A stretch of 64,000 nt of DNA, taken from the NCBI GenBank assembly GCA_023101885.1, contig JALPQD010000006.1, forward strand, positions 16,268,085 through 16,332,084, read 5' to 3'. The position numbers and the translations under genes were made by a program. Origin of the DNA: Typhlomys cinereus. Lineage: Eukaryota; Chordata; Mammalia; Rodentia; Platacanthomyidae. The notes beneath the pieces were generated by a model, which was given only the letters and a program-made list of their open reading frames with translations, was not told the origin of the DNA and did no database searches. Shown here piece by piece: positions 22,381 through 35,804 of this stretch. Each line of letters opens with the position of its first letter. Positions within the stretch are counted from its first letter, which is position 1.

Positions 22381-25300
22381 AGAAAGAACTATAAAGTTTC
22401 CTTGATTTTTTAAATTGCCCCATAATTTTTCTTCATGTCTAAGCTATAGTATCATTTCCCTCATCACACAAGATCAAATCCTGAGCCCATTTTATCAAAA
22501 TATCAACTCCTCCGAGAGGATTTGGAGTTGCCGATAAGGCAGCTCCTCTTCTAACTTGGCCTCAGCAGCTCTTTTCCCTGAATTTGTGAAGTTTAATCAT
22601 CTATAGACTTTGCTCCACTATTTCTTGCTAGTGTCCTTCTTGAATTCTCCATCCTTAGAGCCTCTTTGATTCTCATTACTTCATTTAGGTCCCACTGCTG
22701 ACTGTCTTTATGTAATTGACATACTTTTCTCATTGAATCACTGTCTCTGGTCTTTATCATTTTTAATACATCATTTGTATGTTATATTTACCTCTAAGTG
22801 GTTTTTTAAATTAAATCAGTATCCTAGTCAATGAGATATGCTTTGACTTGCTGATCTAAAAAACAAAGTCCCTTTATGCATTTTAAGTCTACAAATCATT
22901 GTTTTCAACATTTTCCTTCATTGCACCACTACTTAAAACTCTGTTACCCTCTGAGTGTTTCTGCCAGCTTTATGCATGCTTGGTGCTTTCCTGCTTTAGT
23001 GCCATCCATCCAACGGCATGTCCTACCATTCCTTTAGTTCACCCATAACCTTTCATTAGCACTAAAGCACTTATGACCCTGATAAACATTAAATCCTGTT
23101 CCTGCTACCCTACCTTCCATTTGCTCGTCTATAACTATAACTGCCCCACTTATTCTATGCATGTCTATATTAATGTGCAATGTACAAAAGTAAATGCATT
23201 TGATTAAATAAGAATAATTTGTTCCCAAGAGCCCTGTAATAATGTAAATTCAGCCCCTCTGTGTCTCACCTTTTACTTCATGCTCAGTTTGAGAAAATAC
23301 ATAGACCTTTCATCATGACCTGGAGATCAAAGTGGTCAGGTCCATGGACAATAGCCTTATGTAAACAACTTCAAATGTCTCACCTTTTGGTTTTGCCCAT
23401 CTATCAGGCTAAGATGCCCTAAGATTTTACAGATGCTACCTTTGACCACCTCCCGTAGCTGGTTTTACAATGTTGACAGCAATAGATTTCTTCCTTTCAC
23501 TTGGTGAGATATACACCAGTGCGGGATTCCCATTCCAAAGCAGCAAGAGCACTGTGCTATACCTGCCTCCTTTGAGACGCAACTACACTGCTCTTTGTGG
23601 AGTGAGGCACCTGCTATTGGACAGGTGCCCAGGGCCTGGGAATGCACGAGGAAAAGCTCTGCCAGAACACAGTGTGTTTCCATGTTTCCATTCACACATT
23701 AAGATGCAAATACAGCAGAAAGAGGAACAATATAGGTCTTGCTCTGAATATAGCTAGGGATGACTAGACGATGCAAAAGGCAGAGACAAGAAAGGTCACA
23801 AAAGACAATGGGAGGTTTACCATCATATATTCAGACACCAGAAAACAGGGCAGAATGTGGTTCTATATGCATTTCATAAATGAGCTTTATTTCTTGAAAA
23901 TTAATTCTTCAAGTATTCAAAAACAAAGTCTGATTTTTTGGATGATACACTATTATTCTCAGTTCATTCCTTCTGTCTTTTTAGGGAAAAAACAATTACA
24001 GAAAAAGAGTAGAACAAACTCTTCCTTGATGGTAACAGACAGATCTTTCTTGATCCACCCAATATCTTTCTTCCTTGTTTTAACTGAATAAAATTTGCAT
24101 ATTTGCGGCAACAGCCTTATATTTTCCTATATGCAGCTATTTGTGTTGATCAAATCAATGTAGTAGTTCATCTCACCTTGTTGAGTTTGTTACATTTAAA
24201 ATTCTCTTTTTTAGATATTTTGCAATATAAGTATTTGTTAACTACATTCAGCCTACTCTGCTATGGAGCGCTAGAATTTATTTCTTTTCTCTAACTTTTA
24301 TTTGGTTCCTGTTACTCAATCTTTCCATATTTCCCCTTCACTATTTCCTGACCAATACTCTGATAACACCTATTCATTGTGCTACTATAGTAACAGCTGT
24401 TTTCTATAAGCGAGCAAGTACATGTGAAAATATTTCATTGATTTACTATTTACTTGCAATAGTTTCAGAAATAAATGAAAGGCCATTCAGAGTTATGGAT
24501 AAGGTAACACTGATATGGTGCTGGACTTGATCCCTAGCATCACACGCAGTAGCAAAAATCTATCAATATTCTATTTTTTTTTCCTTTTCTTTCTTCTTTC
24601 ATTGGGCAATTTCCAATGCTGGTCATGACTGCCATCTGACGCTCACCAACTACTTTAAAGAAGTAAATGATATCTGGGCACTTCTATTTATCAAAGAACA
24701 AAAGGAGGTAATGCTTAGGGGATAGCCATGACTTGGCCGTAGTCAGTGTATGGAGCAATAACAGATGACTAGAGTCAGGGATCACTCTTTAGTCGAAACT
24801 CAGACCTCGGCATACACTCATGATCCCATGTCATTATTTCACTGCCACTTGATGATCATATGGGCCACTGGTAAACTGTGAGAGCTCATCACTTTACCAG
24901 GGAAAGAACACACTAGTCAGCCATCCTGCCCTGTCCATGTGGTACCAACAAAAACTCCTCCTCCTTTAGAAGGAGAGAGCGAGGGAGTTGGTCAGTGAAC
25001 CCATATAACCCCTTCATCTCAAAGACCTTCTGATCCCTTATTCTAAATCAAAGAAGCTGAATCCTTGAGGATGACATATTAAAAAAAAAAGGAAAATCCT
25101 GATCTCGGCTCATAATCATTGCTTGCTCTCTCCCCGTTCATGTTCTACCCACAGTCTCTATGTATCGGTTGAAATATGTGCTCTCTGAAGAGATCTCTCA
25201 GGATGCCCCTGAAACAAAGTAGAAATGCCAGATGTTAGCTGTATAATTTCATTGTGATGATGGATTTTTTAATGTTTAGCAAACAAGGATGATGTACAAA

Positions 25301-25820
25301 GCTTATGAAGTTTGATAATTGCTATTGTTCCATGACTGCCATGACTCCCTACCATGATTTCCTCACCTCACATGATTTTCTTTTCTGTTTCAAAGAGAAG
25401 AAAGTGTAATACTTGTATTCTTCCTTAAACACTAACATCCACGTGGAGGTAGGGATATAGGGAAAGAAGAAAACTACTCTGATCAGTTCACAAACCAATT
25501 TAAGAGATCTGTTCACTTAAGTCAAGGGTAACTAAAGTTCTTTTCTTTTAATATTTATTCTTTAGGCTTACCTATAACTTTCCTTCCACTATTACACAAT
25601 GATAAATTGCAGAGTGAAATTCGCATACCAGATAGTATATTTGATAACATTACATATCCATTAATGTGATATGTGCCTTGCTAATTTAACCATTTTGTAA
25701 AACCAAGATTGAACACATTTGAGGATGTTCAGGGGAATTAGTTGAAGAGTAGAATGCAGAAAACGTAAGTTCATGGGAGCAGATAATTAAAACAGATAAA
25801 ATGATGGTGATTACGTGGAC
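22381..25820. other. Anonymous sequence with one weak SINE-like patch
   Basis: I recognise no gene. The stretch 22900-23130 loosely recalls L2, and 24500-24570 ('ggacttgatccctagcatca') recalls the end of an ID-type tRNA-derived SINE. Neither is secure. Opposite-strand frames around 23465-23757 sit in slightly GC-richer DNA with no recognised product. Confidence 0.4.
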
Positions 25821-25824
25821 TGAA

Positions 25825-25875
25825 GTACAATTCATTAAGTACAAGCTATGTATTGTGCTAAATATATCCATGCAC
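25825..25875 (+). mobile_element. Short MIR relic
   Basis: 'cattaagtacaagctatgta' followed by 'ttgtgctaaatatatcc' matches the start of the MIR core in sense orientation. Only about 50 bp can be recognised. Confidence 0.45.
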
Positions 25876-27860
25876 ACTACAGAGGTAGATACACAAATGA
25901 GTACTAGTAAATCCAGGGAACCCAGTTCATCTTGTCACTGATATTACCAAATTTATCAGTTACTTTCTCTTTGCTGCAACAAATTTCCTGATATTAGCAC
26001 CCAAGAATAATTTAACTAATAGTTTGAAAAGGATCACATTCCAGGGGAAATACTGCACAACATAACCATGGAGAACAGAACAATTTTGCGGAGTTGGCAC
26101 TTTCTTCTACCTTTATGGGATTTCCAGTGATTAAACTTAAATCATCAAACTTGTGTGACAGGCACCTCTATCCACGAAGCCCTCACATTGATTGTTTTAT
26201 TCAGCCTGTTACCCCAGCCTATGGAATCATGTTTCTCAAATTTGGAGTGAGTTTTCCTTCCTCATTTAAACTTCTACAAAAACATGTAATATCTAGTCAA
26301 GTTAACAATGAAAATTAAGTGTCCCACCAATTTTTAATTGAAAATAAGTAACTGAGAGTATCAGTTTGAGTTACATGATCAGAATTTAAATTATAGCTTT
26401 AGTTCTCAGTTTTTTAAGTGAACTTGAAAAATATTCTTAACCTTTATAGCACACAAGTAGAAATAGACTGAACGACATGCGTGTTGTGTATGTAACATGG
26501 TATTTGGACTATATATATGTATGTGTATATAATATGTTTACAACCATGTATATATTATAAAACCATATATAATATATATATATATATATATTTACTCCAA
26601 TGGAACAAATGAACATTTATCTACATATACTTTTCTCCCATAGCAAACACAATTACAATAAACTCATACAGCAATTCTGAATGCAATATACTACTGATTA
26701 CTATCGCTATGGTATACATAAGAGCATGTAGTCTATTCAACATATTTGTTATAGTGTATCCCTTGATCTTTATCTTCAAGTTTTCATCTTATGAAAGAAA
26801 ACTGAATTTTATCTTGCTGAGTATTACAAAATCCATATTTATCATCTAATAGACACACTGAATTTCAGGATTGGGTGCCCAAAGACTTGTGTAGTCAGTT
26901 ACTTGGTATCTAACACTGTTCTCCAACAAACGAAGACTTTGAAGGCATGGCTCACTAGCATGGAGGCAGGAAGTATTCAAAATGAGCTTGGAATGGTTTG
27001 TAGCGCCAGAAAAAAAGGAAATGCTCACAGATAAACGCGATGCTGGAAAATTCCAATGAGACAGAGAGGACAAGTGGAAGAATTCCAGAGATGCTCTCAA
27101 TTCAAGCAACAAAATAAAACAATGCTGGATGACAGCCCAAACTATAAAACAAACATTCATGAGTCCAAATAGTTATAAATAAACTATTAGTACGGGGAGA
27201 AATAAATTTAATGTCCAGAAAATTACAAATATTTCATAGAGACATTTCCTGTGTTGAAGGAGATGGAGACTAATTTACCACTCATCGAGGGTGCACAGAG
27301 TAACTTCTTTCCTAAGACCATTGTGTGGATGAATTAGCTGCACAGGGAACAGACATGAGAGATACTTCCAAAGGCAGGTTCTCCAGGTCAACACCAGCAG
27401 TGCTAAGCCACATTGACAGTTTTCACCCATGAAGATGTGATATAAACAGTAATTAATCATTGTAGTGGTCTTCCCATAACTTCAACCTATGAGAGCAATA
27501 ACAAACCACTTTCAATTGAGAACATTCTGTAAATACCTATCAGTACTGAAAACTGCCAAGGTCATCAGAATCAGGGAGAGAGATTGGCATAGTCTGGGAA
27601 AGTTCAAGAAGCCATGCTTAAGTAAAAGATTGTCTAGAATAGAATCCAAGGACTATGAAAGGACATTAGCCCTTAAAGATACTTCTGCATGAAGTTTAGA
27701 AGTTATTATCAACTTTATTTCACTCTTTATAATAAATGCAGCATTCTAACTTCAGACGTTAATAATAGAGGAAAAGAATGACAGGTATACAAAAAAATCT
27801 CTGGACCATGCTTTGTGATATTTGCGTGCATCTAAAAGCATGCTAAACAAGTACTTTTAA
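25876..27860. other. Anonymous AT-rich sequence
   Basis: I recognise nothing except the AT microsatellite at 26505-26595. Confidence 0.5.
26505..26595. repeat. AT-rich microsatellite region
   Basis: Alternating 'tatatatgtatgtgtatata' passes through 'ccatgtatatattata' into a (TA)n run ending near 26592. Confidence 0.9.
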
Positions 27861-27862
27861 AA

Positions 27863-28095
27863 GGTGATTTGATGTCAGTAAGATAGTTCCAGAGAGTGAG
27901 GTGTCTATTCCCAAACCCGGTGACCTGAGTTCAGTTCCTGGATGTTCACATTGTGGAAGGAAACAATTGTTTTCTAAAAGCAGTCCTTGGACCTTCACCT
28001 GTGTGCTCTGGCATGTATGCACCTCTCTCTCTCTCTTTCTCTCTCCCCTCCCACATTCTATGTTCCATAAATTGATAAAATACTAAAAAAAAGAT
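27863..28095 (+). mobile_element. B2-superfamily-like SINE, sense
   Basis: The tRNA-like B box 'gacctgagttcagttcctgg' follows a diverged head. The body includes 'aagcagtccttggaccttca' and 'gctctggcatgtatgcacct', then (CT)n at about 28023-28046 and an A-rich end 'aaattgataaaatactaaaaa'. This is the common rodent order of tRNA head, body, simple repeat and A-tail. It is old, with no obvious target-site duplication. Confidence 0.6.
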
Positions 28096-31026
28096 CAATC
28101 ACGTGAAAATATTATGAGTTCAGTACACTCATATTATGTAAGAAATTTTAAAAATTGGAAAATGTCAAACAAATCAGATCATTAGAAGAAATAAAAGGTG
28201 AACAGGTTTTATTTTTGATACCAAGTGACACCTCTTATTATCGAGGAAAAATCAGCAGATGAACTGCATTTGGGCAAAGAAGGTATGTAAAGTCAACTCC
28301 ACTACTTCTTCCTTATTTCTTAGACTTTTCAGGGAAACATAAATGAGAACCTCAATCAAAAGAAGGAACCCTGAGACTGGGAAATCCATGATGTCATTTT
28401 GAGTTTAAGGTGTTTCCCAAAAGCTGAAACCAAGGAACTGCATTTTTCGAAGTACCCTCTAAGTCGGACACAGATTACTCTAGTTGACTGTAAAATATAT
28501 TGCAATATTTTTGTCAACCAGGAATGATGGAACCCCACCAAACACTGAGTAGCGTCCGCAGACTCTCTATGGACAGCTTCTTTTCACAGACATACAAATG
28601 GACTGCCAGAGAGAAGCAGGCAAGGTTAAAAGGGAAGAAATGAGGGGACTTGGAAGGGTAAAAGGGAGTTAAGCCAGCTGTCTGGTTCTCTAGCACAGTA
28701 ACAAGACACGCCTCAGTTCAGGGACAGCTCCTGGCTGGGATGCTCTGAAGAGCTGTGTGTATTTCCAGTTCCCTCATTTCCCAGGTTTCTGTATCAGCAA
28801 AAGACAGAGTATGGTCTGTGACCGCCAAGCAATCAGAAAAAGTGCCAAGTCAAGGAAACTTGGTGGAGTGAAATGATGTGGTAATTCCAGCTAGCTGAAG
28901 GATGACGCTCCACTCGCAGAGCTGAGGAGGAGGGAGCCACGCACATGATGGCTCTTTTCAACTCTAAGGTGTATTTACAAGCCTGAAACTAGCACCTTTC
29001 AGCTCTGGGCCTATGCTCACCCCCCTTATTCGAGCTATGGCCAGGGGAAGCCCGTATATTATAACTCAGGCATACAAGCTGACTGCAAAAGAGGCAAAGC
29101 TGATTTATTTCTCTTGTATGGAATGCAAGTGCTATAAGTATTTGAGGTCTTTGCAGAAGCTGAGCTTACGGCTTGTTAAAGCTCCGCCTCATGGAAGTTG
29201 TGCTACGTGTTTAGAGGTGATTTTTCTTCTAAAGGTAAATTAGTTGCACATCCACATTCCTTCTGCTTGTCCAAGGCAGCAGCCCTCCAAGATTTCACCT
29301 GAATCCTTTCAACACAATTGCTCAGAAATCGGCAACAGCTTCTTCGTTGCTTTTTGAAACTAGCCTGACTCTACAGCTCCAACTTCCCAACATGTCCTGT
29401 GATCTAATGTTTCCAGTCTCTTTGTTGTTCCAGTTCTATTTGCTGGTGTGCTGAGTTTCACATTAGTGTTCACAGTATTCCCATTGCTTGGAGCACCATT
29501 CCCTTCCCTGTCACTGTCCGGTTCTGTGACCTTGAGGTTCTGCTCAGTTTTCAAACATGCAGATTCTCTTTGAGTGTCATTTCTATCAATCATCACTCTA
29601 ATCATCCTCAAATGATTGTTGAAGAGATCTTGATTATGTAGCGCCATTTCATCTGAGTGTGAAGAAAACTTGAAGCACCTTCATGTGTTAAATTTCTTCA
29701 GTAACGACACTGTAAACTTCTTGAAGTGTACAAAGTATGTCTGTATTCCATTACTACGCCAAAGTCTTAAAGCCAAATGCAGGGCTCAGGGTCTAAGGAG
29801 TAAGACCATAACCACTGAGAACCAAAGGCTTACATGCCACCATATAGTGTTTACTCTTCTTTGTTGCTGAGAGCCAGGGGCTCAAGTGATCATATACATT
29901 GGAAATCCTAGCTCCTCAAAGATTAAGCTGGACACAGTTGCAATGTGAGACCACTATTGTTACAAATGAAGTACAGTCTAAATATTATTAAATGATAAAA
30001 TAAATAGGTAAAAATAAGCTGATAAAACAATGGTGGACATGAAGGCACAGACAATAAGTGATACTTGGTTTATCATGTGCACATGTGTACATTTAATAAC
30101 AAGTTACTGAGGTTTTGAGTGCGTAACAGATCTCTCTTCATCCCAGACACTTTCCTCATTCCTCCACGGACCCTCAAATCCCACTGTTGTTCTCTAAAAC
30201 GCCCCCCTAAGGACACTGTAATTTCTTGTTTTCTCCAGATTTCTATTCAGAAAATATCTCTTGGCAACTTGTTTCAGGTTTTCTGTGTTTATACCATGCA
30301 AAGAAAAACCGATTGAGAAAAGTGTTTTCTGATATGGGGCATGGTGATTCATGCAAGTCTCATTGGTTTAGATAAAATTCGGTAAAAAGTTATTTAGGTA
30401 AATATTTTAACCTAATATGGCCTATCCATATTTTTGCTAACTAGAGAGAAGTATGCTATATTCAGGAATATTTTATGAGTTAATAAAGAGTTTACTAGCA
30501 AATCTAGCCAGTATAATATATTTCTGCATCATCAAAAAGTACCTAGAAACACTATAAGCACAGATTTCAGGGACCTTCAATGTGTCTCCTGTGTATCCCT
30601 GAATAAGCACATTGCAGTTCTTATTCATAATTTTTCAGAGACCACTGAGAACCAGGATCTTGGGTTTACCCGTCCACCTGCCATTAACCTTCATTTCTAC
30701 TTTGGTTTTCTGGTATTATAATCTTTATCTGGTTATCGCTTTACCCAAGTTCTCTGTGCCTGAACAAAACTAGGTACTGAAGCATTCAGTCTCTGTCAAA
30801 CAGCTTCTAACACTGCCACGTAAGGGCTTTCAACTGCCCTCCCACTGAACTTCTCTAAATTTCCTCTTTTGCTTTTTCCCTAATTAGTCTTCTCTTATGT
30901 TCATCACAGATTTCATTCCTATGTCAGATAGGTTTGTGAACATCGAGAACAGCCCTCTAAGCACACAAGCACACTGGGTCCTAAGCAGGAAGGCCATCAC
31001 AGTCTCAAGAGAGACTCCCTTCCCAT

Positions 31027-31029
<3 letters not shown>
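28096..31029. other. Anonymous sequence
   Basis: I see no supported gene. The part at 28690-29240 is the least AT-rich of this block. A minus-strand exon candidate at 29360-29652 is listed separately. I recognise no SINE or L1. Confidence 0.45.
29360..29652 (-). other. Weak candidate exon or decayed retrocopy (about 97 codons)
   Basis: On the minus strand 'gcttcaagttttcttcacac' plus 'tcag' forms a reasonable splice acceptor ending at 29653. A 95-codon frame from an ATG at 29647 then stays open to a stop at 29360. The predicted product is hydrophilic, with SDREGNGAPSNGN and TPANRTGTTKRLETLD segments, and does not resemble low-complexity AT noise. I recognise no family. A frame this long is not rare by chance in 64 kb. 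Confidence 0.15.

Positions 31030-31072
<43 letters not shown>
31030..31072. repeat. (CA)21 microsatellite
   Basis: An uninterrupted CA run. Unlike most others in the window, it has no recognisable SINE body beside it. Confidence 0.97.
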
Positions 31073-31074
<2 letters not shown>

Positions 31075-32290
31075 TGCCCAGTGGATTATGTTGAAGGCCT
31101 GAAACAATCCTGTGAGGTCACACTGCATGATTCTGCTGTCAGTTTAAATTATGTCTGAACTTTTATATCTAAATCAAAATACAAAAGAAGGAAAAGAGTG
31201 TGGGAGAGAGGCAGCAAAGAGATATGGAAACATCCTGCCATGAGCAGAGAGAGGCCATTTCAATTGGCCAATTGATCTGTTCCCTTGACAGCTTCCCTTC
31301 TTCACTTGCCTCAAGCTATTATCTAACATAAACCATAGTTCTCCCTCAGGCCATTAGCAGATGGAGTGACCACCTTGTGGGAAATAGGAAAGAAAATATT
31401 TCTATTATATAAAAATACCCAGAAGAACTTATTTTAAAATTATCATTTCATTGGCTTACCCATATTAAAATTATTTTGCTTTCTCTCAGGGTTTATGTTT
31501 ATAGTGAACTTTAATCTTTTAAGTTCTAAGAGAATTATACATGTATAAATATATATAAGTATATATTCTTTTCAGTTTAGTGGCTTGAAAAACAATATTT
31601 AAAATTGTAACCCATTGTTGAATTGAATTGTGTGTAAGTAACAATTTCATAAAGACACAGATAAGGGATGAATTCATATCTAAGACAGTTTTCCATTGGT
31701 CCTGGCATTTTTAATGTCACTTTTTTATTTTCTTCTGTTTTTTGATTTGGAGCCTTTAACTGAAGGATGAACATAAAATAGATGATCCTGAAAGAAAGAC
31801 AGCTGTTATTCTTTCATAATTTCAGAATATCATGTGTGGGTTATGAAAGAGAGCTGACACAAACCAGGATGGACTATCTAGTCGTGCATACAGCACTGTA
31901 TTTTACATGGCATATATTAATTTCTACTGATGACACCAAAAAACTATTGAGGACATCACATCTCACCTCTCTAATTCTGAGCTTTGCTTCCACGGAGTGA
32001 GGGATGGGGAATGGGGGTGGGGAGTGGGAGAACAGAATGATAGATGTATATCTTAATCTGGCTGCATTTTAGACAGAACACATTTTTGTCTTTAGTGGGT
32101 TACCCTTTTCCTTCTCATCCACCCATGGAATGTGCACCTGCATTCCTTTTTAGGATTTATATTGAGGTCTACGAACAAATATGAGAAGCTTCATTCTTCA
32201 AATAAGCCAATCATTAAAACTGTAGAAGTCAAACACACTAATGTCATTTCAATTGCTCTCTGAGATGAGTACTAGCTGACTAGTTTCAAC
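31073..32290. other. Anonymous sequence
   Basis: I see nothing beyond a G-rich patch near 32005-32025 ('gggatggggaatgggggtgg'). Confidence 0.5.
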
Positions 32291-32292
32291 AT

Positions 32293-32378
32293 TTTTCTGA
32301 CTCATCTGAAACATGGAATTACCAACTGGCACAACTACGTCTCAGAATATTAAGGAAGGCACAAGGTGGGAGAAAGTT
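32293..32378 (-). mobile_element. MIR relic, antisense
   Basis: 'tttctgactcatctgaaaca', 'tggaattaccaactgg', 'cacaactacgtctcagaata' and 'ttaaggaaggcac' can be read as the diverged complement of the MIR core ('ctcatctgtaaaatgg' and what follows). Confidence 0.5.
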
Positions 32379-35300
32379 GCATTGCTTTTGTTTTGTAAAA
32401 TGGTCTATGACTAGAAGATGCAATTAAGCTACGAAGATGATAGGCTATCTATACCATATATTGAACCTCTATTCTGCACAAGAACCATTTTCACTAAGGA
32501 AAAATAGCAGTATTTTCATTTATTCAATCAACTCTTCACAGTGTTCTGCAAAACGGCCTGTGGTTAGAAAGTGTCTCACGGAACTGTAGAAAGAGAATGG
32601 CTGGTTGTTACGTTGAAAAACCCCCTTTGGGGTAATGTAGTTACAAGTGACTGGTTCTGACAGTCCCCCACTAGAGCAGTAACAAAAAAAGAGTGTTGTT
32701 ATTTTTGCTTCCCTGGAGCCAACAACAGAGGAAAGCTGACTTCAGACCCCACCCCTCACATTCCTACCTTCACCTTCAGCTATAACAGCAAAATGATCAC
32801 ATTCCAGCTCTATATTAAAACTCTCTGGAGCACTTTATTTTAAATCACAGTGTTTTCTTAAGACTGAACAATATTTGCTATTTACAGTCATTGGTAGTAA
32901 AATGCAAATCTCTCTGGACTACATTAAGTGACCATATACTATGATATGTCTCCAAACTTATTTCAACATTTTCCTTTACTTTATTCTGTCAGGGACATAC
33001 TTCTTGTTGTTTATTTCAAAGGATTAATAGTTGATTCCTTTTAACAACTTGCTAATGTTTTGCAACTCAGAGCTGTTTATTTAACCACTCCTTTTTCTTT
33101 AAAATACCATGTAAGAATTATCTGTGATAAGGATTTTGTCTCCTTTTTCTTTAAATCGGTAATTAGTTGACCAAAACCAAGGGAGAAGTTGGAGCAGGGA
33201 GCTTGTTTATAAATTTTGATTATTTTCATTTGAACCATTGTTAACACTTCCTCTCTCTGACTTTGATTCAGAGGGAACAATGGGATAGGAGGTCGGCCTT
33301 TGGGATCAGTTTAAGATGCTCACCGACTAGCTCCAGGTCTCCTCTGGAAGAGAGAGAAGAGTAAAGCAGTAAAGAGTGTAGATAAGCCAGTGGTTAGTCA
33401 TTTTATAGTCGATAACCTGCTCCTTGGAGCAGAGAGGCTCAGTATTATTCAGCCTAGACACAGAGGAAATGAATTCTTTTTGCTGAACTCATGCCAATGA
33501 AGCATCATCTTGCAAATGAGTATCCTCTCCCACTAGCAGATTGCTGACACTCTCAGCATCCTTGCCCTTCTGAAGTCCAGGAGCCTGGGGAACAATGTTT
33601 TTCTCAAGTTTCTTCTTAAGGCTCATGCTAAAGCTTTTGCTAGTCGGAAAGATGTTAATGTCTTCCAACTCATTTTCCACAAAATTCTTGAGCAAAGAGG
33701 AAAGAAGAGAGACATTTACAGTAGGAAATAAGAAAGGAAAAGATTAATTAGAGCTGACCTTTGGAGAACTTTGATATGCAAACACACAAGTATAGCTGTT
33801 TTCTCTTTCCTGTGCACCATATAAAATTTCCAGAATTGACGTCGGCAGAGAGTACATCACCATTTCAGACTGAGTGCAGTAACAGAGGAGAGGGATTAGA
33901 AACTCTTGTAAGAGTTCTAGCAACAGCTGGGGTGGTCTTTGCAGCACATGCATGAGGTAATGCAAAACAGAATGCACATGCTGCATTTGCAGAATACAGC
34001 CGAATGCACAAGGAGAACTGGGTGTGAGGAAACAGGTCTAGAGAATAAATAGAGCAGAGAATTAAAGTTTCAAACTAAGAATATAGTCCCACTTTTAAAT
34101 GAGAAGGAGATGGCTGAAGGATAAATTGTGAAGAAATAGAGACAGAAAGTAGGTGGGATTCACACCAGATACACAGAACACATGAGGTTTTAAGTTACAT
34201 TCTTTTGCAATAGTATTGTTCATTGTCTTTTAGATTTGGTCTTGTAACAGAGAACTTTATCTCTTGTAGCAGAGGCCTTTCTCTTGCAAGGAATTCTTCA
34301 CCTGAGAAGAAGGCTTCCAGACTCAGTTGATTAACCCAGCTAAAGAGACACTTTTCTCAAGGAATGCCCCATTTTTTTTTTAGCACCAAAGTACTTCAAT
34401 TATGTATTTTGCATTGTATTCTCTTTCTACCCCATATATGCCAACTTCATTACTAGGATCACTTCACCTTTGTCCATTGCTATAAAATTTCTACTAGATT
34501 GAAAAGTGAACTCAATTTTTTTTAAGAGAAGGAACTAAGATGTTATTTTGTAGTATATCTCTATGTGGATGTATTTAATGCTTTGTAAACAGAAGCAGTG
34601 CAGAGTAATCATGGTCATCATTTTCATAACAGGTAAATTGGCAGACCATCAAGAGGTGTCAAGTACTAGCACACATATTAAGGCTTGTCTCATGGAAATT
34701 CTACAAAAAAGTAATTCTATGAAAGGTTTTTATTCTTAGCAGGAAAGTTAAGCCAAAAGTGATCAGAGACTCTAACAAGACCACACAAGTGGTATTGAGT
34801 TGTTAAAATCTATTCTACTACAACAATCAGAAACCTTTTCACAAGGATAGAAATCTTGCACATGCAAAAATTTCCTTTTAGCCTTCTGCTGTAAACATTT
34901 TTTTCTCCCTAGAAATACAAAGGTATTTGAAGATCTGCTAATACTTCACCTCACTATTGGACTTATTGGATTTATTCTGTCGCTATACTGAAAAGACACT
35001 ACCTTAGAGATAATTTTGCATAATTATATATTTCATAATGATTATAGAAAGATCGTACCAAAAATAAACATTTCCCAACTTATATTAAAAAATTCAATGC
35101 TTGAGCTAGTTCTTCAAAACTTGTAATTTATGTTTTTGCACTAAACTTGTTCCAAATTCACTAAGTTTTCTATTTCTATATTTTCCCAATGTGCTGGGAA
35201 AGATGATAACACAAGAATTAAAGGAGATACAGAACCTTGTAGAGCTCACAGTCTGAAGATTATGGGAAATATTATGAAGCATATAATCTGTGGTTGCTCT

Positions 35301-35545
35301 ATGTGCTATAAAGAAAATTTATGAAGAATATGAAGAAATGGTACTTAAGCTAGTCTGAAGAGCAAGTATCAGAATGAAATCATTTTCTTGTGTCAAAAAA
35401 TGAAATAAAAAGCCACAGTACGCCTGTCACAAATGACACTGAAAGCCTGTAGTTGGCTGCAATGAGAATTTGTGTTCCACAAACCCACACTTATTTATAA
35501 TAATCCATTGAAGAACATGTTCTAAGTCTCTTTTATTAAAAGATC
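32379..35545. other. Anonymous sequence with one exon-like segment
   Basis: I see no recognised repeat. The minus-strand segment 33489-33686 is listed as an exon candidate. Confidence 0.45.
33489..33686 (-). other. Weak candidate 3' exon (about 65 codons)
   Basis: On the minus strand 'tctctcttctttcctctttg' then 'ctcaag' makes a strong polypyrimidine tract and AG. The frame after it runs open to a stop at 33489. Visible segments are FVENELEDINIFPTSKSFS, KKKLEKNIVPQAPGLQKG and LLVGEDTHLQDD, a balanced, soluble-protein-like composition. I cannot match it to a known protein, and I found no convincing upstream partner exon. It may be chance. Confidence 0.18.
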
Positions 35546-35804
35546 AGTGGGCTTGAGATATGGTGCAGGGTTTCTGCCTAAGCAGAAGGGCCTGAGTTCA
35601 AATCCCAGATCCTACATTAATGTTTCAGGTGGTAACATTGATAATCCATACTTCCAGTCTTGTAAGACACAGCCTGTGAAAGCCCAGAGCAAAGCAAATA
35701 GGGGGTAGAACAGTCCATGATGGTTCCCAAAGTTACCCTTGGACCTCCAGAGTCACATACACGCACGCACACATGCACATATACACCACCACCAAAAAAA
35801 AAAA
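35546..35804 (+). mobile_element. B2-superfamily-like SINE, sense, with A-tail
   Basis: The head 'gggcttgagatatggtgcag' and B box 'cctgagttcaaatcccagat' are tRNA-derived. The body has 'gtgaaagcccagagcaaagc' and 'cttggacctccagagtcaca', then an 'acgcacgcacacatgcac' tract and an 11-nt A tail ending at 35804. It shares the 'cccagagca' body segment and CA-rich 3' part with the element at 63.3 kb, so the two are probably one family. Confidence 0.7.

Noticed and set aside
32005..32025. G-quadruplex or L1 G-rich end
   Set aside because: The G runs are few and unevenly spaced and no L1 landmark lies upstream; too weak to call.
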